NCBI RefSeq assembly: GCF_017487405.1
Contig: NZ_CP062222.1
Span: 1,039,001-1,103,000, forward strand
Direction of reading: 5' to 3'
Origin: Brevundimonas goettingensis
GTDB taxonomy: Bacteria; Pseudomonadota; Alphaproteobacteria; Caulobacterales; Caulobacteraceae
Length of the DNA: 64,000 nucleotides
The position numbers and the translations under genes were made by a program. How positions within the stretch are numbered: position 1 is the first letter of the stretch; each line of letters starts with the position of its first letter. Shown here piece after piece: positions 45,795 to 53,897 of this stretch. Under the pieces are notes generated by a model. It was not told the origin of the DNA. It searched no databases and saw only the letters and a program-made list of their open reading frames with translations.

Positions 45795-46958
45795 ATGAGC
45801 ATTCCCTTCGCCCCCCAGTCGATGGAGTTCGGCCTCGGCGAGAACGCCGACGCGATCCGCGAGACGACCGCCCGGTGGGCCGCCGACAAACTGGCGCCGC
45901 GCGCGGCCGAGATCGACGAGACCAACAAGTTCGCCCGCGACCTGTGGCCCGAGATGGGAGAGTTGGGCCTGCACGGCATCACGGTCGAGGAGGAATACGG
46001 CGGCCTCGGCATGGGCTACCTCGAGCATGTGGTGGCGATGGAAGAGGTGTCACGCGCCTCGGCCTCGATCGGCCTGAGCTACGGGGCCCACTCCAACCTC
46101 TGCGTCAACCAGATCCGCCGCTGGGGCAATGCGGAGCAGAAGGCGAAATATCTGCCCAGGCTGATCTCGGGCGAGCATCTGGGCTCGCTGGCCATGTCGG
46201 AGGCCGGCTCGGGCTCTGACGTCATGTCGATGCGGACCAGGGCCGAGGGCAAGGGCGACCGCTACATCCTGAACGGCACGAAATTCTGGATCACCAACTC
46301 CCCGACCGCCGATACCCTGGTGGTTTATGCCCGCACCGGCGAGGGCAACGGCGGGGTGACCGCCTTCCTGATCGAGAAGGGGATGAAGGGGTTCAGCGTC
46401 TCCAAGAAGCTGGACAAGATGGGGATGCGCGGCTCGGACACGGCGGAGCTGGTGTTCGAGGACTGCGAGGTCCCGGCCGAGAACGTCATGGGCGGCGAGG
46501 GGCGCGGGGCGGCGGTGCTGATGTCGGGCCTAGACTATGAGCGCACCGTCCTGTCGGGCGGGCCGCTGGGCATCATGCAGGCGGCGCTGGACGTGGTCCT
46601 GCCCTATGTCCGCGACCGCAAGCAGTTCGGCAAACCCATCGGCAGTTTCCAGCTGATGCAGGCCAAGGTCGCCGACATGTACGTCGCCCTGAACTCGGCC
46701 CGGGCCTATGTCTATGCGGTGGCGCGGGCCTGCGACGCGGGCAAGACGACGCGCTATGACGCGGCGGGGGCGATCCTGCTGGCGTCGGAGAATGCGGTGA
46801 AGGTGTCGCTGGAGGCCGTTCAGGCCCTGGGCGGCGCGGGCTATACGAAGGAATGGCCGGTCGAGCGGCTGGTCCGCGACGCCAAGCTCTATGATATCGG
46901 CGCCGGCACCAACGAGATCCGCCGCTTCCTGATCGGCCGCGAGCTGCTGGGGAGCTGA
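45795..46958 (+). CDS. ivd: Isovaleryl-CoA dehydrogenase
   Basis: 387 residues, an FAD acyl-CoA dehydrogenase: YGAHSNLCVNQIRRWGNAEQ, LAMSEAGSGSDVMSMRT, FWITNSP, and AGTNEIRRFLIGRELLG at the C-terminus. The catalytic base lies in DYERTVLSGGPLGIMQ, the position peculiar to isovaleryl-CoA dehydrogenases. It oxidises isovaleryl-CoA to 3-methylcrotonyl-CoA in leucine breakdown, passing electrons to ETF. GAGGA precedes the ATG. The carboxylase acting on its product is encoded downstream (47864 and 51427). Confidence 0.93.
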   Translation: MSIPFAPQSMEFGLGENADAIRETTARWAADKLAPRAAEIDETNKFARDLWPEMGELGLHGITVEEEYGGLGMGYLEHVVAMEEVSRASASIGLSYGAHSNLCVNQIRRWGNAEQKAKYLPRLISGEHLGSLAMSEAGSGSDVMSMRTRAEGKGDRYILNGTKFWITNSPTADTLVVYARTGEGNGGVTAFLIEKGMKGFSVSKKLDKMGMRGSDTAELVFEDCEVPAENVMGGEGRGAAVLMSGLDYERTVLSGGPLGIMQAALDVVLPYVRDRKQFGKPIGSFQLMQAKVADMYVALNSARAYVYAVARACDAGKTTRYDAAGAILLASENAVKVSLEAVQALGGAGYTKEWPVERLVRDAKLYDIGAGTNEIRRFLIGRELLGS

Positions 46959-46998
46959 TTGCTCTTCCGCACCGTCAAACCGATGCTATATTCCTCCC

Positions 46999-47184
46999 AT
47001 GGCAAAGACGTCCGGACATTTCTTGAGCTGGGTGAAGCGCGACGCTCTGTCCGGGCGATTCAATGGGGCCGTCGGCGAAACCACCACGCCGAAAGGACAT
47101 CGAGTGGTTCAGTTCTCGAAGCCCGCGAGAATCTCCGAGACGAAGCTGAAGGCCGCGATCGAAGCGCGCTCGGCGGCCAAATAG
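46999..47184 (+). CDS. Small basic protein, first gene of a two-gene accessory module
   Basis: 61 residues, basic (MAKTSGHFLSWVKRDALSGR, HRVVQFSKPARISETKLKAA). No recognised family. A -10-like TATATT at 46987-46992 lies only six bases before the ATG and no Shine-Dalgarno is seen, so the message may be leaderless. Its stop is three bases before the next gene. With the TIR-like protein it interrupts the ivd-mccB order; an antitoxin or regulator role is conceivable but unproven. Confidence 0.5.
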   Translation: MAKTSGHFLSWVKRDALSGRFNGAVGETTTPKGHRVVQFSKPARISETKLKAAIEARSAAK

Positions 47185-47187
47185 GAC

Positions 47188-47811
47188 GTGGCTCGCGCCC
47201 CCAAAGGCTATTACAAATCGGTCTTCATCAACGCTCCTTTCACGCCCGATCGCGCGGAGCTGTTCAATGCGATGGTGTTCACGGTGCAGGCCGCGGGCTT
47301 CGCGCCGCACTGCGCCCGGGAACTGGACAACGCCGGTCAGGTCCGGCTGGACAAGATCAAGGATCTGATCCGCACCTGTCATCTCGGCATTCACGACATC
47401 TCGTTCATGGCCCTGGACGGCGACGTGCCGCGCTTCAACATGCCGTTCGAACTGGGACTGTTTCTGGGGGCGTCGGCTTTCGGCGAGGGCTGGGTGGCGC
47501 GCAAGGCCTGCACTATCCTCGATGCAGAAGCCTTCCGGTATCAGCGAGCGCTGTCAGACATCGCCGGTCAGGATATCCGGACCCATGCGCTCGAGGCCGA
47601 CCAGGCGTCGGCACAGGTGAGAAACTGGCTCTCGCACCACTCGCGAAGCAAGGCACCGATCCTGGGGGCGGTCCCGATCTGGGGACTCTATCAGGCCTTC
47701 GAGGCAGAGTTGCCGGAACTGGCGGAAGCCAATGGCCTGATCGCCGACGACCTGACCTTCAGCGAGAGACGCTATATCGCGGGCGAGTGGCTTCGGGATC
47801 GCGTTCCATAA
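47188..47811 (+). CDS. TIR/nucleoside-deoxyribosyltransferase-like protein
   Basis: 207 residues, GTG start at 47188. The N-terminal half has a flavodoxin-like layout typical of TIR and deoxyribosyltransferase-like domains: beta-1 KSVFINAPF, a helix [30 protein letters not shown], and a candidate catalytic Glu in [14 protein letters not shown] (~Glu88). Enzymes of this superfamily cleave glycosidic bonds of NAD or nucleosides. The C-terminal half is helical ([18 protein letters not shown]) and of unknown role. A cytosolic NAD- or nucleotide-cleaving effector of a defence or toxin-like module is a reasonable hypothesis, but the fold call is by eye. Confidence 0.6.
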   Translation: MARAPKGYYKSVFINAPFTPDRAELFNAMVFTVQAAGFAPHCARELDNAGQVRLDKIKDLIRTCHLGIHDISFMALDGDVPRFNMPFELGLFLGASAFGEGWVARKACTILDAEAFRYQRALSDIAGQDIRTHALEADQASAQVRNWLSHHSRSKAPILGAVPIWGLYQAFEAELPELAEANGLIADDLTFSERRYIAGEWLRDRVP

Positions 47812-47863
47812 CGGCGGGCGACACACGCCGCCATCACGCCCCAACGATGGACTTCGGTATCAA

Positions 47864-49471
47864 ATGCCCCGTCTGACTTCCACGATCGATCCGAACAGCG
47901 CGGCGTTCAGGGCGCTGGATGCCCATAACCGGGCGCTGGCCGACGAGCTGCGCGCCAAGGTCGCGAAGGCGGCTCTGGGCGGGTCGGAGGCTTCGCGCGA
48001 GCGGCATGTGGCGCGGGGCAAGCTGTTGCCGCGTGACCGGGTCGAGCGGCTGCTGGACCCGGGTTCGCCCTTCCTCGAGGTCGCTCAGCTGGCCGCCAAC
48101 GGCATGTATGGCGATGCGAAAGACCCCGACGGGGCGCCGGGCGCGGGCATGATCTGCGGCGTCGGCCGGGTCTCGGGCCGGGAGGTGATGATCGTCGCCA
48201 ACGACCCGACGGTGAAGGGCGGCGCCTACTTCCCCCTGACGGTGAAGAAGCATCTGCGGGCGCAGGAGATCGCCGAGCAGAACAATCTGCCGTGTGTCTA
48301 TCTGGTAGATAGCGGCGGAGCCAACCTGCCGCATCAGGCCGAGGTGTTTCCCGACCGCGAACATTTCGGGCGCATCTTCTTCAACCAGGCGCGGATGTCG
48401 GCGCGCAACATCCCGCAGATCGCCTGCGTCATGGGGTCGTGCACCGCCGGCGGCGCCTATGTGCCCGCCATGTCCGACGAGACGGTGATCGTGCGCAACC
48501 AGGGCACCATCTTCCTGGCCGGTCCGCCGCTGGTGAAGGCCGCGACGGGGGAGGTCATCTCGGCGGAAGAGCTGGGCGGGGCCGAGACCCATGCCCGCAA
48601 GTCCGGCGTCGTCGATCACGTCGCCGAGAACGACGAGCATGCGCTCGAGATCGTCCGCGACATCGTGGGCCACATCAACAGCGTGAAGACGGTCAGCATC
48701 GACGTGCGCGAGCCCAAGGCTCCGGCGCTGGATCCCGAGGAGCTCTACGGCATCATCCCCGAGGATGTCCGCGCCCCCTATGACGTGCGCGAGGTCATCG
48801 CCCGGATGGTGGACGGGTCGGAGTTCGAGGAGTTCAAGCCGCTGTACGGATCGAGCCTGGTCTGCGGGTTCGCCCGCATCTGGGGCTATCCGGTCGCCAT
48901 CCTGGGTAACAACGGCGTGCTGTTCAGTGAGAGCGCGCAGAAGGGGGCGCACTTCATCGAACTGGCCTGCAAGCGCAAGATTCCGCTGGTCTTCCTGCAG
49001 AACATCAGTGGCTTCATGGTCGGCGGCAAATACGAGGCCGAGGGCATCGCCAAGCACGGGGCCAAGATGGTCACGGCGGTGGCGTCGGCGGAGGTGCCCA
49101 AGTTCACCATCCTGATCGGCGGGTCGTTCGGCGCGGGCAACTACGGCATGTGCGGCCGGGCCTATAGTCCGCGCTTCCTGTTCACCTGGCCCAACAGCCG
49201 GATCAGCGTCATGGGCGGGGAGCAGGCAGCATCCGTGCTGGCCACCGTCCACCGCGACGCCGACAGCTGGACCCCCGATCAGGCCGAAGCCTTCAAGGCG
49301 CCGGTGCGCCAGAAATACGAGGACGAGGGCAATCCCTACTACGCCACCGCCCGCCTGTGGGACGACGGAATCATCGACCCGGTTCAGACGCGAGACGTCC
49401 TCGGACTGGCCATTTCCGCGTCTTTGAATGCCCCGGTGCTGGACACGACGTTCGGAGTGTTCAGGATGTAG
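47864..49471 (+). CDS. mccB: Methylcrotonyl-CoA carboxylase, carboxyltransferase (beta) subunit
   Basis: 535 residues with two crotonase-like carboxyltransferase halves: [40 protein letters not shown], the oxyanion [16 protein letters not shown], and in the second half [20 protein letters not shown] and [20 protein letters not shown]. With the biotin-carrying alpha subunit at 51427 it carboxylates 3-methylcrotonyl-CoA in leucine degradation. The acyl-CoA wording ([20 protein letters not shown]) suits methylcrotonyl rather than propionyl carboxylase. Full length. The beta and alpha genes are separated by three unrelated genes, unusual for this pair. Confidence 0.93.
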   Translation: MPRLTSTIDPNSAAFRALDAHNRALADELRAKVAKAALGGSEASRERHVARGKLLPRDRVERLLDPGSPFLEVAQLAANGMYGDAKDPDGAPGAGMICGVGRVSGREVMIVANDPTVKGGAYFPLTVKKHLRAQEIAEQNNLPCVYLVDSGGANLPHQAEVFPDREHFGRIFFNQARMSARNIPQIACVMGSCTAGGAYVPAMSDETVIVRNQGTIFLAGPPLVKAATGEVISAEELGGAETHARKSGVVDHVAENDEHALEIVRDIVGHINSVKTVSIDVREPKAPALDPEELYGIIPEDVRAPYDVREVIARMVDGSEFEEFKPLYGSSLVCGFARIWGYPVAILGNNGVLFSESAQKGAHFIELACKRKIPLVFLQNISGFMVGGKYEAEGIAKHGAKMVTAVASAEVPKFTILIGGSFGAGNYGMCGRAYSPRFLFTWPNSRISVMGGEQAASVLATVHRDADSWTPDQAEAFKAPVRQKYEDEGNPYYATARLWDDGIIDPVQTRDVLGLAISASLNAPVLDTTFGVFRM

Positions 49472-49524
49472 GTCCGCGGCGAAACGACCGACGGACAAGA
49501 ACCATAAAAACGGGAAACATCAGG

Positions 49525-49938
49525 ATGCGGATGACGATGGGCGGAATCGCCCTGGCTGGAATCAGCCTTGTCGCGGGTTTGGCGCTCTCGGGATGCGGGG
49601 CGAAGGTCGAGAGCCTGCCGGCGCAGTTTCAGGGACAGTGGGCCCAGACGGCGGCCCTCTGCAATGACGCCGACGGGGTGTCGCGGTTGACGGTGTCGGC
49701 GAACGGATTGGGCTTCTACGAGGGGCACGGCGCCCTGTCGGGACCCGTAACGACCTTGGGCGAGCGGGCCAGCGGGACCTTCGACATGACAGGCGCAGAC
49801 TTCAATTACGAGGGCGTTCGCCCACGCGACCAGCGCCAGTCCGGCGAGCTGGTCCTGACCGACCACGGGGCGGGCCTGATCCTGACGCTTCAGGGCCACC
49901 GCCAGAACTATGTGCGCTGCACGGGCAATCGCGCATGA
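49525..49938 (+). CDS. Small lipoprotein, paralogue of the next gene
   Basis: 137 residues with a lipoprotein signal (MRMTMGGIALAGISLVAGLA, lipobox LSGC, Cys24). The mature part begins near QGQWAQTAALCND and ends QNYVRCTGNRA. The QW...C and YVRC landmarks recur in the following gene, so the two are tandem relatives. Beta-rich, function unknown. The stop overlaps the next ATG by four bases (ATGA), indicating co-translation. Confidence 0.68.
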   Translation: MRMTMGGIALAGISLVAGLALSGCGAKVESLPAQFQGQWAQTAALCNDADGVSRLTVSANGLGFYEGHGALSGPVTTLGERASGTFDMTGADFNYEGVRPRDQRQSGELVLTDHGAGLILTLQGHRQNYVRCTGNRA

Positions 49939-50327
49939 TCGCCCTCCTGTCCTCGCTGGCGGGGGCGGCGCTGCTGACCGCCGCCGCAGGACAGGACGCC
50001 TCCCTGGCCCCGTTCGAAGGTGAATGGAACACCAGCGCCGCCGGCTGCGCCGATCTGGAGAGCCAGCACGGGCTGGCGATCGAGGGCGGCAAGATCGGCG
50101 GCTATGAATGGGGTGGCGATGTCGTCAGCGTGCGCTTGAGCCCTGGGGGCGAGGCTGCGGCCGACCTCGACTGGTGGGACATTAACGAGACCGGCTTTGA
50201 CGGGCGGCTGATCACGCACCGCAAGACCTGGGGCTTCGCCCTGTCTTCGGATCACAGGGCCCTGACCGTTCGTTTCGATGACGGAAGCCAGACCTATGTC
50301 CGCTGTCCTGGGGATCGACCGGGATGA
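49935..50327 (+). CDS. Small secreted protein, paralogue of the preceding lipoprotein
   Basis: 130 residues with a Sec signal (MIALLSSLAGAALLTAAAGQ) and a mature domain EGEWNTSAAGCADL...QTYVRCPGDRPG that parallels the upstream lipoprotein (conserved Trp, Cys and YVRC). It lacks a lipobox cysteine, so this copy is probably periplasmic or secreted. Two cysteines could pair. Function unknown; the pair sits between the two carboxylase genes without an obvious metabolic link. Confidence 0.65.
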   Translation: MIALLSSLAGAALLTAAAGQDASLAPFEGEWNTSAAGCADLESQHGLAIEGGKIGGYEWGGDVVSVRLSPGGEAAADLDWWDINETGFDGRLITHRKTWGFALSSDHRALTVRFDDGSQTYVRCPGDRPG

Positions 50328-50335
50328 GGGATCGA

Positions 50336-51346
50336 TCAGGCGGCCTTCTGGACGATCAGCCCGAACGAGGTCGTGGCATAGCCCTGCAGCGCCAGAACCA
50401 GAGAAGGTTCGGAATGGTAGGGTGGCACGTCGATGAACTGGTCCATGGGGCGGTCACCGGCGGTGAAGTCGAGCGGCGCGACCCGATGCCCCTTTTCCTC
50501 AAGGCGTCGGGCGAGCCTTTCGAAGTCCCGGCGACGGAACAGCACCGTGGTCTCGTGGTCGAGCGTGTCGGTGTTGGAGGACAGGTTGAGTTCGGTGGTG
50601 TGGATGGCCCAACCGCCCGGCTTGAGGGTGGCCAGCGAGTTCTCCACGAAATCGAGCCCCAGATCGATCGATCCGAGATGTTCGAACGCACAGGCGGACC
50701 AGCAGAAGTCAAATCCCTTCAGGTTCTGGTCGATCGCGTTCATGTCGCACACCTGGAACGACACGTTGAGCGCGAAGGTCTGGTCATCGCAGATGTCCGG
50801 GCGCCGCAATCCCTCGAGGCTCGCCGCGTGCTCCACAGAGCGGGTCCAGCCGGCCGAATGCGCGGACTCATGGGCCATGTCGGTGCCCACGATCGCGCAG
50901 CCGTAGTGGGCGAACAACGCGCTCAGGGGCTCTCGCCCGACGCCAAAGCCGAGACCGCGCGACCCCGGTCGCAACTGGTCCCGCTCCCAGAGCGCCTGGA
51001 TGATATAGGCGAACTCCCACTGTTTGCGGTGGTAGGCGGGGCGAACCCCGATCCGCTGCATCCAGTAGGCGAACCAGGGCTGTTCGAAATACTCCTGGCG
51101 ACAGGCCGACGACATCGGGAAAACGTTCCGGAGCGGTTTGCCCGGCGGAATGCGCGACGGTGTTTCAAGCGCCGACTGATCCGGCAAAAGGGCGTTGCGC
51201 AGGATCAGGCGCATCTCGCGCTGGTGAATGTCGAACTTGTGTTCAAGGCGGGCCAGTCGCGTCGCCGTGCGCGCCTCGACGAAGATATTGCGGTTGCGCC
51301 AGCTCTGGCGAAGCCGCTGCAGAGGGGTTTTCAACAGCGCGATCAT
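50336..51346 (-). CDS. SAM-dependent methyltransferase-like protein
   Basis: 336 residues. A basic helical N-terminus (LLKTPLQRLRQSWRNRNIFV) precedes a class-I methyltransferase fold: motif I GLGFGVGREPLSALFAHYG, acidic strand IVGTDM, DFCWSACAFEHLGSIDLGL and LATLKPGGWAIHTTELNLSS. Wording resembles methyltransferases of surface-polysaccharide or glycosylation clusters, but no such cluster is here. Encoded against the flanking carboxylase genes; the ATG at 51346 faces mccA across 80 bases. Confidence 0.75.
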   Translation of the reverse strand: MIALLKTPLQRLRQSWRNRNIFVEARTATRLARLEHKFDIHQREMRLILRNALLPDQSALETPSRIPPGKPLRNVFPMSSACRQEYFEQPWFAYWMQRIGVRPAYHRKQWEFAYIIQALWERDQLRPGSRGLGFGVGREPLSALFAHYGCAIVGTDMAHESAHSAGWTRSVEHAASLEGLRRPDICDDQTFALNVSFQVCDMNAIDQNLKGFDFCWSACAFEHLGSIDLGLDFVENSLATLKPGGWAIHTTELNLSSNTDTLDHETTVLFRRRDFERLARRLEEKGHRVAPLDFTAGDRPMDQFIDVPPYHSEPSLVLALQGYATTSFGLIVQKAA

Positions 51347-51426
51347 GGTGTGGCGCCGCCCCCGTTCAAACCTGGACTTAACTAGGCGATCTCGCCAAAC
51401 GTGTCACCCGCAAGAGTGGAATTCCG

Positions 51427-53427
51427 ATGTTCAAATCCGTCCTTGTCGCCAATCGCGGCGAGATCGCCTGCCGGGTGTTCCGCACCGCCAAACGGATGGG
51501 GATCAAGGCCCTGGCCGTCTATTCCGAGGCGGACGCCAACGCCCTGCATGTGCGCGAGGCCGACGAGGCGATGTTGATCGGACCGGCGGCGGCGCGCGAG
51601 AGCTATCTGGATCAGGATAAGGTGCTGGCGGCGGCCAGGGCGATGGGAGCAGAGGCGATCCATCCCGGCTACGGCTTCCTGTCCGAGAACGCGGAGTTCG
51701 CCGAGGCGGTGGTCGCGGCGGGCATGATCTGGATCGGCGCCCCGCCGGCTTCGATCCGGGCCATGGGGCTGAAGGACGCGGCCAAGAAACTGATGGTGGG
51801 GGCCGGGGTGCCGGTCACGCCCGGATATATGGGCGAAGACCAGACGCCGTCGCACCTGAAGGCCCAGGCCGACGCGATTGGATACCCCGTGCTGATCAAG
51901 GCCGTGGCGGGCGGCGGCGGCAAGGGGATGCGGCGCGTCGATGAGGCCGGCGCGTTTCTGGACGCCTTGGCCTCGTGCCAGCGCGAGGCGGCGTCGAGCT
52001 TCGGCGACGACCGGGTGCTGATCGAGAAATACATCCTGAGCCCCCGCCACATCGAGGTTCAGGTGTTCGGCGACAGCCATGGGGAAGTCGTCCACCTGTA
52101 CGAACGCGACTGCTCCCTGCAGCGGCGACACCAGAAGGTCATCGAGGAGGCTCCGGCGCCCGGCATGGACGCCGCGACGCGGGCGGCGGTGACCGAGGCG
52201 GCGGTCAAGGCCGCAAAGGCTGTAAGATATGTCGGCGCCGGGACCATCGAGTTCATCGCCGACGCCTCGGAGGGCCTCAAGGCCGACCGGATCTGGTTCA
52301 TGGAGATGAACACCCGGCTGCAGGTCGAGCACCCGGTGACGGAGAGCATCACGGGCGTGGACCTCGTGGAATGGCAGTTCCGCGCGGCGGCGGGGGAGGC
52401 GGTTCCGCTCAAACAGGCCGATATCCCGATGAACGGCTGGGCCATGGAGGCGCGCCTCTATGCCGAGGATCCGGCGAACGGCTTCCTGCCGTCGATCGGC
52501 AAGCTCGAACATTTCGTCCTGCCCGACGACATCCGGGTCGATACGGGGGTCTATGAGGGCGGCGAGGTCAGCCAGTTCTACGACCCGATGATCGCCAAGC
52601 TGATCGTGCACGAGACCAGCCGTGAGGCGGCGGCGGCGCGGCTGGCGGACGCCTGCGGCGAGGTCGAGGTCTGGCCGGTCAGGACGAATGCGGGCTTCCT
52701 CGTTCGGTGTCTGGAGCATCCGTCCTTCGTGTCCGGGGATGTGGACACCGGGTTCATTGCGCGGGAGGAGGGGGCTCTGATCTCAAGCCGCCCGTCCGAA
52801 ATCGCCCGGATCGCAGCCCTGACCCTGATGGCCGACAGCCAGCATCTGGCGCCCAAGCCGGGGCGGGCCGACTTCGACACGCCGTGGCAGGCGGACGCGG
52901 ACAATGTGGCCACCGGCTTCCGGCTGAATGCGCCCCGGCGCGCCCTGTATCGCGCCCTGATCGGGGGCGAGACCACGACGGGAAGTCTGCTGTCGCGACA
53001 GGACGGCGATTTCTCCTGGGATGTCGAGATCGACGGCGAACGCCGGCTGAGCCGCAGCCAGGCGCGGACCGTCGAGGTCGAGGGGCTGGGGTCCGTCGGC
53101 TATCGCGGGACCTGGATCGAGACCGATGGCCTCGTTTTCGACCGGGGCTGGGCGTGGAAAGTGACCAAGCCCCGCTTCAGCGGAGCCGCGGGCGGCTCGG
53201 CCTCCGACGGCGCCCTGCGCGCACCGATGCCGGGCAAGATCGTCGCGGCGCCGGTCAAGGCCGGGGACGCAGTGGTCAAGGGCCAGCCCGTCGTGGTGCT
53301 GGAAGCCATGAAGATGGAGCACGCCCTGACCGCGCCTTTCGACGGGATCGTGGGCGAGATCGGCGTCGCGGTCGGAGACCAGGTGACGGCGGACGCCGTG
53401 CTGGCGGTGGTCGAGGCGCCCGACTGA
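51427..53427 (+). CDS. mccA: Methylcrotonyl-CoA carboxylase, biotin carboxylase/carrier (alpha) subunit
   Basis: 666 residues. Biotin carboxylase domain (MFKSVLVANRGEIACRVFRT, HPGYGFLSENAEFAEAV, ATP-grasp loop KAVAGGGGKGMRRV, EMNTRLQVEHPVTE), an intermediate domain, and a C-terminal biotinyl domain with VLEAMKMEHALTAPFDG, where the Lys in EAMKM is biotinylated. It carboxylates biotin with bicarbonate and ATP and passes the carboxyl to MccB for 3-methylcrotonyl-CoA. AGAGTGGAA precedes the ATG. Other acyl-CoA carboxylase alpha subunits look alike; the neighbouring ivd and mccB fix the call. Confidence 0.92.
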   Translation: MFKSVLVANRGEIACRVFRTAKRMGIKALAVYSEADANALHVREADEAMLIGPAAARESYLDQDKVLAAARAMGAEAIHPGYGFLSENAEFAEAVVAAGMIWIGAPPASIRAMGLKDAAKKLMVGAGVPVTPGYMGEDQTPSHLKAQADAIGYPVLIKAVAGGGGKGMRRVDEAGAFLDALASCQREAASSFGDDRVLIEKYILSPRHIEVQVFGDSHGEVVHLYERDCSLQRRHQKVIEEAPAPGMDAATRAAVTEAAVKAAKAVRYVGAGTIEFIADASEGLKADRIWFMEMNTRLQVEHPVTESITGVDLVEWQFRAAAGEAVPLKQADIPMNGWAMEARLYAEDPANGFLPSIGKLEHFVLPDDIRVDTGVYEGGEVSQFYDPMIAKLIVHETSREAAAARLADACGEVEVWPVRTNAGFLVRCLEHPSFVSGDVDTGFIAREEGALISSRPSEIARIAALTLMADSQHLAPKPGRADFDTPWQADADNVATGFRLNAPRRALYRALIGGETTTGSLLSRQDGDFSWDVEIDGERRLSRSQARTVEVEGLGSVGYRGTWIETDGLVFDRGWAWKVTKPRFSGAAGGSASDGALRAPMPGKIVAAPVKAGDAVVKGQPVVVLEAMKMEHALTAPFDGIVGEIGVAVGDQVTADAVLAVVEAPD

Positions 53428-53523
53428 ATTCAGGCCTGATCCGGGACATTCCCCTGGCGCGCGACTTGCTCGCCTGAAAACCGAAGTCCCGTCCCGGGAC
53501 GCATTTCGGATTTGGGGAAGAGC

Positions 53524-53718
53524 ATGGTCGAGAACGCGGAATTCGCGATCCAGCTGACGGGCGGACCGTCGAACGACTGGCTGTGGTCGGTGCTGGACGA
53601 GAACGGCTCCACCGTCTCGAAGGGCGTCGCCGGACTTCAGGAACAGGCGCGGCGCGAGGCCGAGATCGTCGCCGGCTCGCTCAGCGTGTTCCGCCGTGTC
53701 ACGCGGGGCGGCTGGTGA
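53524..53718 (+). CDS. Small hypothetical protein
   Basis: 64 residues (MVENAEFAIQLTGGPSNDWL, ARREAEIVAGSLSVFRRVTR). No signal peptide or recognised family; probably a compact alpha/beta fold. GGGGAAG precedes ATG 53524. Stop and next start share one base (TGATG), coupling it to a small membrane protein. Confidence 0.55.
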   Translation: MVENAEFAIQLTGGPSNDWLWSVLDENGSTVSKGVAGLQEQARREAEIVAGSLSVFRRVTRGGW

Positions 53719-53879
53719 TGCGTATCCGACCGAAAGCCTTCGCGGGTCAGGTGATCGCCGACCTGCTGCTGGTGTCGCTTCTGGCCGTGGTGACGGGCCT
53801 GATCGGGTTGCGAAGCGTGGTGCGCGGCGCCCGGGCCGTCGGCATCCTCCCGCCCAAGCCGAGCAGCGTGGCCTGCTGA
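53718..53879 (+). CDS. Small single-TM protein
   Basis: 53 residues with one hydrophobic helix (VIADLLLVSLLAVVTGLIGL) and a basic, Pro-containing C-terminus. Translationally coupled to the preceding gene. A hairpin terminator follows at 53929-53957. Function unknown. Confidence 0.5.
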   Translation: MRIRPKAFAGQVIADLLLVSLLAVVTGLIGLRSVVRGARAVGILPPKPSSVAC

Positions 53880-53897
53880 TCCAGCCGGCGTTTCGCC

